Shown: positions 7,751 through 14,943 of the stretch, one piece after another
How the letters are laid out: each line of letters starts with the position of its first letter
How positions within the stretch are numbered: position 1 is the stretch's first letter
DNA from: Collinsella aerofaciens
Lineage (GTDB): Bacteria > Actinomycetota > Coriobacteriia > Coriobacteriales > Coriobacteriaceae
Reading direction: 5' to 3'
Assembly (NCBI RefSeq): GCF_028209395.1
Contig: NZ_JAQLDQ010000008.1
Location: 1 to 64,000, forward strand
Length of the DNA: 64,000 nucleotides
Translations under genes and position numbers: made by a program
The notes under the pieces: model-generated
Databases searched by the model: none
The model's input: only the letters and a program-made list of their open reading frames with translations
Told to the model about the DNA's origin: nothing

Positions 7751-10528
7751 ATGGCACAGGAATTCACTTTTACCGTTAACGGCGTCGAGCACACGACGAC
7801 CCAAAACAAACCGCTGCTGCGCTACCTGCGCGACGACCTGCACATCCATTCCGCCAAGGACGGCTGCTCCGAGGGTGCTTGCGGCACCTGCACCATTCAT
7901 GTGGACGGTGCGGCCGTCAAGGCCTGCGTGCTGACCACCGCCCTTGCCGCCGGCCGCAACATCGTGACTGTCGAGGGCCTGCCCGAGGACGTGCGCGAGG
8001 CCTTTGTGTACGCCTTTGGCGCCGTGGGCGCCGTGCAGTGCGGTTTTTGCATCCCCGGTATGGTCATGGCAGGCGCGGCGCTGATCGCCGAGGACCCCGA
8101 GCCCACCGAGGAGCAGATCAAGTACGCCATCCGCGGCAACGTCTGCCGCTGCACCGGCTACAAGAAGATTATTGAGGGCATTTCGCTGGCCGCTGCGGTG
8201 CTCCGCGGCGAAAAGCAGATCGACGAGGACCTGGAGCGCGGCGACGACTACGGCGTGGGCAAGCGCGCCTTCCGTATCGACGTGCGCAAGAAGGTACTCG
8301 GCGAGGGCAAGTACCCCGATGACATCGACGAGCTCGATCAGCCGGGCCTGACCTATGCCAGCGCCGTGCGCTCCAAGTATCCGCGCGCCCGTGTGCTTTC
8401 CATCGACACCTCCAAGGCCGAGGCCCTGCCCGGTGTGGTGGGCATCCTGCGCGCCGAGGATGTGCCGGTCAACCAGGTCGGCCACCTTATCCAGGATTGG
8501 GACGTCATGATCGCCCAGGGCGAAATCACCCGCTGCGTGGGCGATGCCATTGTGCTGGTGGTTGCCGAGGACGAGGCGACGCTCGAGAAGGCCAAGAAGC
8601 TCGTAAAGATCGATTACGAGCCGCTGGAGCCCGTGCGTAACATTGTCGAGGCCAGGGCTGCCGACGCCCCGCGCCTGCACGACAGTTTCTTTGCCTTTGG
8701 CAACACGGTGGAGCTCAAGGACAACGTGTGCCAGAGCCGTCACGTGACGCGCGGCGACGCCGCCAAGGCGCTGGCAGAGAGCGCGTTCACCGTGACGCAG
8801 CGCTTTACCACGCCCTTTACCGAGCATGCCTTCTTGGAGCCCGAGTGCGCCGTCGCCTTCCCGTACAAGAACGGCGTCAAGGTGCAGTCGACCGACCAGG
8901 GTGCCTACGACACGCGCAAAGAGTGTGCCCACATGTTTGGCTGGGACAATGAGCCCGAGCGCGTGGTCGTCGAGACCATGCTCGTGGGCGGCGGCTTTGG
9001 CGGTAAGGAGGACGTTTCGGTCCAGCACCTGGCCGCGCTCGCCGCCTATAAGCTCCAGCGTCCTGTGAAGTGCAAGCTCACGCGTGCCGAGTCGCTCGCG
9101 TTCCATCCCAAGCGCCACGCCATGGACGGCACCTTTACGCTGGGCTGCGACGCCGAGGGCAACTTTACCGGTCTGGACTGCGAGATCAACTTTGATACCG
9201 GCGCCTACGCGTCGCTGTGCGGCCCGGTGCTCGAGCGCGCCTGCACGCATGCCGTCGGCCCCTACAAGTACCAGAACACCGACATCCGCGGCTTTGGCTA
9301 CTACACCAACAACCCGCCCGCCGGCGCGTACCGAGGCTTTGGCGTTTGCCAGTCCGAGTTTGCACTCGAGAGCCTGATTGACCTGCTGGCAGAGAAGGTC
9401 GGCCTGGACCCGTGGGAGATTCGTTACCGTAATGCCATCGAGCCGGGCGAGGTTTTGCCCAACGGCCAGATTGCCGACTGCTCCACGGCACTTAAGGAGA
9501 CGCTGCTCGAGGTCAAGGATGCCTACTACGCGCATCCCGGCCACGCCGGCATTGCCTGCGCCATGAAGAACGCAGGCGTGGGCGTGGGCCTGCCCGATGC
9601 CGGTCGCTGCAAGATTCGTATCGAGGATGGCCGCGCCGTGGTCTATGCCGCCACGTCCGACATCGGCCAGGGCTGCAACACCGTCTTTTTGCAGGACGTT
9701 GCCGAGGCGTGCGGTCTGCCGCTGAGCTGCATCGCCAACGGCGAGTGCTCTACCGAGAACGCTCCCGACTCCGGCACCACGTCTGGCTCGCGTCAGACGG
9801 TCGTGACCGGCGAGGCCGTGCGCGGCGCCGCCTTCCTGCTGCGCGATGCCATGCTTGGCGTCGAGGCCGGCAAGCCTGCGCCTACCGCCCCGGTGAGCGC
9901 CCATGGTGACGGCGTCAAGATCGAGTACGACGACGGTCGCGCCTATCAGCTACGCACACAGGAGCTCGTCGCCGGCCAGGGCATGCATCCTCAGGATCCC
10001 GCGGCCGCCATCAAGGCGCTCGAGGGATGCGAGTTTGGCTACGTGTATCTGGAGCCGACCGACAAACTGGGCGCCGACGTCCCCAATCCCAAGAGCCACA
10101 TCTGCTACGGCTTTGCCACGCACGTGGTCATTCTGGACGATGACGGCCGCGTGAGCGAGGTCTATGCCGCGCACGATTCCGGCAAGGTGGTCAACCCCAT
10201 CTCGATCCAAGGTCAGATTGAAGGCGGCGTGCTCATGGGTATGGGCTATGCGCTCACCGAGGACTGGCCGCTTAAGGACTGCGTACCCCAGGCAAGGTAC
10301 GGCACGCTCGGGCTGTTCCGTGCGCCCGAGATTCCGGATATCCACGCCATCTACGTGGAGAAGGACGAACTGCTGCCCGTGGCATACGGCGGCAAGGGCA
10401 TCGGCGAGATCGCAACGATCCCCACGGCGCCCGCCGTGCAGAACGCCTACCGCGCATTCGACGGCAAGCTGCGTCCGGATCTGCCCATGGTGGATACGCC
10501 GTACAGCCGCGCTCGTCACCGCGGGTAG
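7751..10528 (+). CDS. Fused xanthine dehydrogenase-type molybdenum hydroxylase (2Fe-2S plus molybdopterin domains)
   Basis: A 925-aa protein. The N-terminal 160 residues form the double 2Fe-2S domain, with the first cluster at CSEGACGTC (about 38-47) and the second at CGFC with CRCTGY (about 96-138). From about residue 175 it is the molybdopterin subunit, with GGGFGGKED, GAYRGFGVCQSEFALE and a late GGKGIGEI holding the likely catalytic glutamate. The FAD domain of classical xanthine dehydrogenases is absent, so electrons must leave through a separate protein, plausibly the neighbouring ferredoxin and YgfK. The accessory genes for selenium-type hydroxylases at 38.3-43.2 kb suggest a cyanolysable selenium cofactor. 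The likely substrate is hypoxanthine, xanthine or urate run reductively. Similar to XdhD-type enzymes; the symbol is left open. Confidence 0.88.
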   Translation: MAQEFTFTVNGVEHTTTQNKPLLRYLRDDLHIHSAKDGCSEGACGTCTIHVDGAAVKACVLTTALAAGRNIVTVEGLPEDVREAFVYAFGAVGAVQCGFCIPGMVMAGAALIAEDPEPTEEQIKYAIRGNVCRCTGYKKIIEGISLAAAVLRGEKQIDEDLERGDDYGVGKRAFRIDVRKKVLGEGKYPDDIDELDQPGLTYASAVRSKYPRARVLSIDTSKAEALPGVVGILRAEDVPVNQVGHLIQDWDVMIAQGEITRCVGDAIVLVVAEDEATLEKAKKLVKIDYEPLEPVRNIVEARAADAPRLHDSFFAFGNTVELKDNVCQSRHVTRGDAAKALAESAFTVTQRFTTPFTEHAFLEPECAVAFPYKNGVKVQSTDQGAYDTRKECAHMFGWDNEPERVVVETMLVGGGFGGKEDVSVQHLAALAAYKLQRPVKCKLTRAESLAFHPKRHAMDGTFTLGCDAEGNFTGLDCEINFDTGAYASLCGPVLERACTHAVGPYKYQNTDIRGFGYYTNNPPAGAYRGFGVCQSEFALESLIDLLAEKVGLDPWEIRYRNAIEPGEVLPNGQIADCSTALKETLLEVKDAYYAHPGHAGIACAMKNAGVGVGLPDAGRCKIRIEDGRAVVYAATSDIGQGCNTVFLQDVAEACGLPLSCIANGECSTENAPDSGTTSGSRQTVVTGEAVRGAAFLLRDAMLGVEAGKPAPTAPVSAHGDGVKIEYDDGRAYQLRTQELVAGQGMHPQDPAAAIKALEGCEFGYVYLEPTDKLGADVPNPKSHICYGFATHVVILDDDGRVSEVYAAHDSGKVVNPISIQGQIEGGVLMGMGYALTEDWPLKDCVPQARYGTLGLFRAPEIPDIHAIYVEKDELLPVAYGGKGIGEIATIPTAPAVQNAYRAFDGKLRPDLPMVDTPYSRARHRG

Positions 10529-10597
10529 AGTAGAGCGCGGACGGCCATTGCTGACGGGCTGTTCGCGCTCAACACCAACTGCATATGCTGCACCTTT

Positions 10598-10633
10598 GGC
10601 CCCAGCTCCATCGCGAGCCGGGGCCTTTTGTTT
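10598..10633 (+). terminator. Rho-independent terminator after the molybdenum hydroxylase gene
   Basis: GGCCCC and GGGGCC arms plus an inner GCTC/GAGC pair form a strong hairpin followed by TTTTGTTT. It ends the left purine operon. A very similar terminator sequence (CATCGCGAGC ... CCTTTTGTTTGGAGC) recurs at about 12594-12620, in the same orientation. Confidence 0.8.
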
Positions 10634-10650
10634 GGAGCACCTCCACATGC

Positions 10651-10980
10651 GGAAGCTGCGTCCCAGATTTCGGCTCCAGAATGAGACGTACTTTCCGGAC
10701 GGGGCTTCAAACGGAAACCGTATCCCGGATTCGACGCTCAGAATGGGACACACTTTCCTGGACAGCCCTCAACCGGAAACTGCGTCCCAGAATTTCGCTT
10801 CAGAGTGGGATGCCGTTTCCGGCTGAACCCTCTGCGGAAAGTTCATCCCAGAATTGACGCTCGGAGTGGGACACGGGTTCCGGATCGGCCCTCAGCGGAA
10901 AATGTATCCCAGTTTGAGCGTCTATTCCGGGATGTAGTTTCCGCTGGGCGTTCAACCGGAAAGCGTATCCCGGTTTGGTA
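10651..10980. repeat. Array 1 of 61-62 bp palindromic repeats
   Basis: Six tandem units start with GGAAR at 10651, 10713, 10775, 10836, 10897 and 10958, the last one partial. Each unit is an imperfect palindrome: GGAAAC-N4-TCCCR on the left and YGGGA-N4-GTTTCC on the right, around a GCTCAGA-like centre, followed by a spacer resembling GGNNNGCCCTCAAC. Units differ from each other by scattered substitutions that often keep the pairing. No open reading frame in the array looks real. A second array with the same unit and orientation lies at 12303-12556, on the other side of the gene at 11008-12006. Confidence 0.85.
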
Positions 10981-11007
10981 GGCAGGCGGGCATAAGCTCA
11001 GCGGCCC

Positions 11008-12006
11008 CTACGGCTCCACGTCGTTAAGCCATGCCGGCAGAGCGGTCTGCCGGATGCCTGCCGTCTGCAGCTTTTTCGCGAGCAGTCCTGCCGAGCGGAC
11101 TTCGCTCATGGTAAAGCGCAGCAGAGGGTGACCGTAGAGCGATAGGTGCGCCTCGCGCTGTCGTTCGGCAACGAGCGCCTCGGCGGTGGTGCGTCCGGCC
11201 AGCATGGTCTGGTCGGTATATTTGATGAGCCCGTCGAGCTCGCCCAGCGTGAGTTCCCGCGCCTGGCGCTCCCAGGCAAAGTCCGTTCGTATGGGCTTGG
11301 CCGAATCGAAGGGGTCCGTCAGCTCGTATTGAAGCCAGTCGGGCGCAAAGCCTGTCTCGATCATGACGGCTCGGGCGACCGATTCCCCGCCGCTCTCGGC
11401 GCGGGCGTCGGCATATCGAAGCGTTGTGAGGGCGGTGCGGATCGCGCGACCATTGCGCGCAGTCGCTCGTTGCTCAACGGCCTCCATCAGCTGTTCCGGC
11501 GCAAGGCCGAGCTTTGAGATCGCCGAATCGGCAATGGACATGCCGTCGGCAAAACCAGTTTGCAGCAGGCAATCTGTGGCCGTTTGGATGGGCGGTGTTA
11601 CCGATACGCCGGCTCTGCGTATTGCTCCGGCCGGCTCAATCTGGTGCCGCTGAATATGTGCGCCCGGGCGAGCCGACGGCTTGGTGGCGCTGCAGACATG
11701 CACGACGTTCAGGTGTCGCCACGAGACCTCGAGCCCCAGCAGGCAAGCTGCCGAAAACGAGCAGAACGTCCAATCAGGGTGGATGATCGCAAGGGCGCGA
11801 ATAATCTCGCAATGACGCTGCGCCCGGTTGAGTCCATCCCAGCGCGTTTTTCGCGCAAACAGCCCCGGCATGGGCGAGACAACCGTGCCGCCGGTGCGCC
11901 GAAGGAGCGCTTTGCGGATTGCCGTGCTCGGGGGAATCAGACAGCGCCCCTCTTGTTCGGCTTGAGTGAGCAGTTGGTCGATGAGTTGGTCATTGCAATG
12001 GGTCAT
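11008..12006 (-). CDS. AbiEi-like winged-helix protein with degenerate DUF559-like nuclease domain
   Basis: A 332-aa protein. The first half resembles AbiEi-type antitoxin/regulator proteins: a wHTH start, VVSPMPGLFARK, then RALAIIHPDWTFCSFSAACLLGLE. The C-terminal part resembles the DUF559/Vsr-like PD-(D/E)xK fold, with RTDFAWERQARELTLGELDG followed by LIKYTD; the catalytic pattern looks partly kept. No AbiEii nucleotidyltransferase toxin lies next to it, so this is not an ordinary AbiE pair. It has a good AAAGGAGG ribosome site and a 296-bp upstream region with a direct repeat (GCTGACCAAAA twice, near 12054-12078). It sits alone between two palindromic repeat arrays. A DNA-binding or accessory defence role is plausible but unproven. 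Confidence 0.6.
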   Translation of the reverse strand: MTHCNDQLIDQLLTQAEQEGRCLIPPSTAIRKALLRRTGGTVVSPMPGLFARKTRWDGLNRAQRHCEIIRALAIIHPDWTFCSFSAACLLGLEVSWRHLNVVHVCSATKPSARPGAHIQRHQIEPAGAIRRAGVSVTPPIQTATDCLLQTGFADGMSIADSAISKLGLAPEQLMEAVEQRATARNGRAIRTALTTLRYADARAESGGESVARAVMIETGFAPDWLQYELTDPFDSAKPIRTDFAWERQARELTLGELDGLIKYTDQTMLAGRTTAEALVAERQREAHLSLYGHPLLRFTMSEVRSAGLLAKKLQTAGIRQTALPAWLNDVEP

Positions 12007-12302
12007 GAGCTACCGCCTCCTTTTGGGTAGCAAAAACGTATCAGCCGCAACTTGCCGCTCAGCTGACCAAAAGCTGACCAAAATCTAACCATGCAGGTAG
12101 ATGGCCTGTTTTCGGCGACTTTTTTACATCCGAATCGGTGGGCGGTAATCGGCGACCGTGAACGGTGGCAAGTTATGAAGACTGGGTAAGTTTCGGTACG
12201 TGTACTTTTTGAAAAAGAGCATTCTATCTGCTGTTTTTGCGTTTCTGGATCGCATATTTGAAGGCATGTGATATGGGCTGCGGACTGTCGCCTTGTATCT
12301 GC

Positions 12303-12556
12303 GGAAACTGTGACCCGGAATTGCCACTCGGAATGGGACGCGCTTTCCGGATCGCCCTTCAAGCGGAAACTACATCCCAGATTTCGGCTCCAAACCGGGA
12401 TGCGCTTTCCCGGCGGCGTCTCTGGCGGAAATTGCACCCCGGAATGAGCGCTCAGAGTGGAACATGCTTTCCTAACGAAGCCGCATGCGGAAACTACGTC
12501 CCGGATTCGATGCTCAGGACGGGATGCCGTTTCCGATAGAGACATGGGGTGGAAAG
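12303..12556. repeat. Array 2 of 62-bp palindromic repeats
   Basis: Units start at 12303, 12365, 12427, 12489 and 12551, exactly 62 bp apart, the last one cut short. Sequence and orientation match array 1 at 10651-10980: GGAAACTACATCCCR on the left and GGGATGCGCTTTCC-like on the right. The two arrays bracket one gene. They do not resemble a CRISPR because the whole 62-bp unit is related rather than only a short repeat. Confidence 0.85.
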
Positions 12557-12616
12557 CCTCCCATTTCTAATGTTCAAGAAATGGGAGGCAGCTCATCGCG
12601 AGCTGGGCCTTTTGTT
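12557..12616 (+). terminator. Double hairpin and T-run at the end of array 2
   Basis: A perfect 12-bp hairpin (CCTCCCATTTCT / AGAAATGGGAGG, 12557-12588) is followed at once by CAGCTC/GAGCTG and CCTTTTGTTT. The second part is nearly the same sequence as the terminator at 10598-10633, suggesting that the block between them was gained or duplicated as a unit. Confidence 0.6.
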
Positions 12617-12693
12617 TGGAGCGGAGGCAGCATCCCGGAATTCGGGCAATCCGGTGGTCAGGGGTTGAGCAAGCGTCGCGCTAAGGATGCCAA

Positions 12694-12792
12694 GCGTAAA
12701 ACCTTCAATGAACATAGCGTAAAAACTACATCCGCAACGGCGTAAAAACTACATTGGAAGTAGCGTAAAATCCGCATTGAAAATGGCGTAAT
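12694..12792. repeat. 23-bp iteron array upstream of the ATPase remnant
   Basis: GCGTAA begins at 12694, 12717, 12740, 12763 and 12786, an exact 23-bp period. The best-conserved part is RGCGTAAAAACTACAT; the last copy is partial. The array ends just before the DUF4143 ATPase remnant. A comparable but different iteron array (33-bp period) precedes the intact DUF4143 ATPase gene at 29573. Such regular spacing suggests binding sites for a repeating protein assembly. Confidence 0.8.
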
Positions 12793-12811
12793 TTCGTATA
12801 TCGCATGATCG

Positions 12812-13460
12812 CCCGAGCTTGCACACGGCCTTTTGCGAGCTCTTGCCATGAACGAGAGCCAGGCCGTCACGTACAAGACGCTCATAAAGGACGCCTCGTA
12901 CGGTGAGGCGGGCCCCGACGAGAGGACCATCGCTGCGTACTTGGATCTCTTCAACAGGCTCAAGCTGACCGAGGACCTGTGCGGATGGGAGCCGCCCATG
13001 CGCTCGAAGGCCCGCGTTCGCGTGCGCCCCAAGCGCTACTTCTGCGACCCGTCACTTGCGGCGGCGTTGCTGGGGGCTACCCCTGAGCGGCTGCTTGGCG
13101 ATATGCAAACGCTGGGGATGCTCTTTGAGAACCTCGTTCTGCGCGACGTGCGCGTGTTCCTTTCCACCTACGGCGGTGTCGACAACAGTGTCCATTATTT
13201 CCGAGATGAGAAGGGCCTTGAGGTCGATCTGATCGTTGAGCACGACGGGCGCTGGGGAGCCATCGAGGTCAAGCTGAGTGATGCGAAAGCAGACGATGGA
13301 GCGAGAAATCTCAAGGCGCTGGAGAGGAAAGTACTCTCCAGTCCTACCGCCCAGAATGCCGCGCCGTCGTTTTTTGGCGGTCGTGGTTGGAAAGGGGAGC
13401 ATTGCCTACACACGCGACGACGGCGTGGCGGTGATCCCCATGGCGGCACTTGGGGCGTAG
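12812..13460 (+). pseudogene. Decayed DUF4143-type ATPase (C-terminal remnant, frameshifted)
   Basis: The reading frame from 12812 encodes only the C-terminal half of an AAA/DUF4143 protein: LLRALAMNESQAVTYKTLIKD, a winged-helix-like stretch, LFENLVLRDVRVF, then the nuclease-like VDLIVEHDGRWGAIEVKLSD. The AAA domain with Walker motifs is missing; a stop lies directly upstream (12806-12808). At about 13330-13370 the frame shifts, and the expected ending FLAVVVGKGSIAYTRDDGVAVIPMAALGA (written here in a different frame) closes at 13460. Two lesions make it a pseudogene. An intact family member is at 29573-30895. Confidence 0.8.
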
Positions 13461-13586
13461 TGGTTTTGCGGGCGTGCTGTGCTTCCATTACCGAAAATCC
13501 ATTTGTTAGACCTGGCGTCCGCGGGTAAAATAAAGTCGACGGCAGCCCAAGTAGTGAAGAGCTGGGCGGCGCCGTTACTTCGATTA

Positions 13587-13623
13587 AGGGGTCAATGCCT
13601 TAGAGGCGTCGACCCCTCTTTTT
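13587..13623 (+). terminator. Rho-independent terminator after the ATPase remnant
   Basis: AGGGGTC and GACCCCT arms close a loop and are followed by CTTTTT on the plus strand. The hairpin overlaps the 3' end of the small minus-strand peptide gene at 13600-13725. Confidence 0.7.
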
Positions 13624-13725
13624 CTGCTTCGTACGCTGCTTGAGTGCCTCGGTAAGTCCGATAAGCGCCGTGAGGAGCGAGACCAAAGCGGTCAGGAGCT
13701 TCACGAAATCAGTCAGATCGGTCAT
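13600..13725 (-). CDS. Small hydrophobic-basic peptide, possible type I toxin
   Basis: A 41-aa open frame: a short acidic start (MTDLTDF), one predicted membrane segment (VKLLTALVSLLTALIGLTEA) and a strongly basic tail (KQRTKQKKRGRRL). GGAGG lies 8 nt before the chosen ATG; an ATG two codons upstream is too close to it. The layout resembles small membrane toxins of type I toxin-antitoxin systems, but no antisense RNA gene has been shown. Alternatively it is a fragment or a chance frame. The strong ribosome site and the clean domain layout favour a real gene. Confidence 0.5.
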   Translation of the reverse strand: MTDLTDFVKLLTALVSLLTALIGLTEALKQRTKQKKRGRRL

Positions 13726-13983
13726 GGGCATCACCTCCCGTCGCATGGAGGGCGCTGCCCGGCACATGGAACTGCCGTCAACAACTGCAATTCTATCAAA
13801 GTACTGCTATAAATACGAATATATGTTCGATAATAACAGTGACGTGATTCTCTCAAAGTGTGGCTTTACGCAAGGATGCCGGAAAGCCGTGCTGTGCGAT
13901 TTCATGTCCGCACGGGTTCCTATCCTTACGACAATGTAGCCGCCTATGTAACGAGCGGCAGTTGACGGAGAAAGGCCCTGACC

Positions 13984-14718
13984 GTGCCAGACAAAAAGAC
14001 GCCGGATATTTCGGCCGTCGATACGACGAACTTTGCGCGCCAGATTGTGCTGGACTTTGAGTTTGCGCCGGTGCCAAAGCAGCGCCAACGTCGTGGACTG
14101 CGCAACGAGATTATCGAGGTTGGCGCCGTCAAGCTCGATTACCACGGCAACGTTATGGGCGAGTTCTCGCAGTTTGTGCAGACGGAATTTACCGAAGGCG
14201 TTGCGTTCCCCGTCTGCGAGCTTACAGGGATATCAGCCGTGGACACCGCGATGGCCGATCCGCTCTATGTGGTGATCAAAAGGCTCAACGATTGGATCGG
14301 TCGCTACTCCGCCCAGATAGTTTGCTGGAGCGGGACGGATCGCCGACAGCTTTTGGCCGAGTGCCAGGCAAAGCACATCGACCTTTCCGCATTTCCTACG
14401 GACTGGGCTGACCTGCAGGCGTTTTACACCTCGATCATGGATGTGGGCAGCCACGGGTGCGTCTCGTTGGGCGACGCGGCAACGTGGTTTGGCATCGAGT
14501 TCGACGAGTCGACGGGCCACGCCCACAGCGCCTTAGCCGATGCGCGCGTGACCGCCAAGCTGCTCAAGCAGGTGATGGACGGGGACTACCACGTGAGCCC
14601 GTGCGCCCAGGAAGTCCGCCAGCGGTGGGGGATGGGCGAGCGAGTCCAGACGCACCTTTCCAGCAAGTGCCCCGAGCTGGGAGACCTGCTGCTGAAACTG
14701 AAAGCGGAGGGGAGATAG
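13984..14718 (+). CDS. DEDDh 3'-5' exonuclease (DnaQ/RNase T-like)
   Basis: A 244-aa protein of the DEDDh exonuclease superfamily. ExoI is IVLDFEFAP with EIIEVGAVKLD. ExoII is likely near CELTGISAVDTAMADPL through WSGTDRRQLL. ExoIII is GHAHSALADARVTAKLL, with the H-x4-D catalytic pair. Such proteins trim single-stranded DNA or RNA ends. The start is GTG, preceded by GAGAAAGG. It stands alone in the accessory island, upstream of the convergent hsdR; a link to defence or repair is only suggested by position. Confidence 0.8.
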   Translation: MPDKKTPDISAVDTTNFARQIVLDFEFAPVPKQRQRRGLRNEIIEVGAVKLDYHGNVMGEFSQFVQTEFTEGVAFPVCELTGISAVDTAMADPLYVVIKRLNDWIGRYSAQIVCWSGTDRRQLLAECQAKHIDLSAFPTDWADLQAFYTSIMDVGSHGCVSLGDAATWFGIEFDESTGHAHSALADARVTAKLLKQVMDGDYHVSPCAQEVRQRWGMGERVQTHLSSKCPELGDLLLKLKAEGR

Positions 14719-14879
14719 GGTACGGACATCATTGTCGTTTTCGTCTGCGAAGAGGGAATCAATTAACTACAAAGTGTGGATGGCTTCTAGTGAAGACTTA
14801 ACCACCAGATTATGAAAGGGTTAGCGGGCCATTGGGGGTTGCAGTGTTCACCCGTCGCAAGACGTTGCTCGTTCAAATT

Positions 14880-14922
14880 GGGACGCTCCGCATCCGATGA
14901 AATGGTTGATGCGGAGCGTCCC
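14880..14922. terminator. Bidirectional terminator between the exonuclease and hsdR genes
   Basis: Perfect 15-bp stem GGGACGCTCCGCATC with its complement around a 13-nt loop, placed between convergent genes. It has no long T-run on either strand but the stem is very stable. Confidence 0.65.
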
Positions 14923-14943
14923 TAGAGACCTGTCTTCTGTTGC

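Noticed and set aside
2616..9904. Very long minus-strand open frames (816 aa at 2616-5066, 625 aa at 5241-7118 and 893 aa at 7223-9904)
   Set aside because: They are opposite well-supported purine genes; they read as His/Val/Ala/Gly-rich low-complexity sequence with no domains and arise from GC-biased codon use on the true strand.
12003..12545. 180-aa minus-strand frame spanning array 2
   Set aside because: It translates the palindromic repeats themselves and shows only repeat-derived sequence with no domain.
10651..12556. CRISPR array, because of the regular 61-62 bp period
   Set aside because: The whole unit is related between copies and palindromic; there are no unique spacers and no cas genes.
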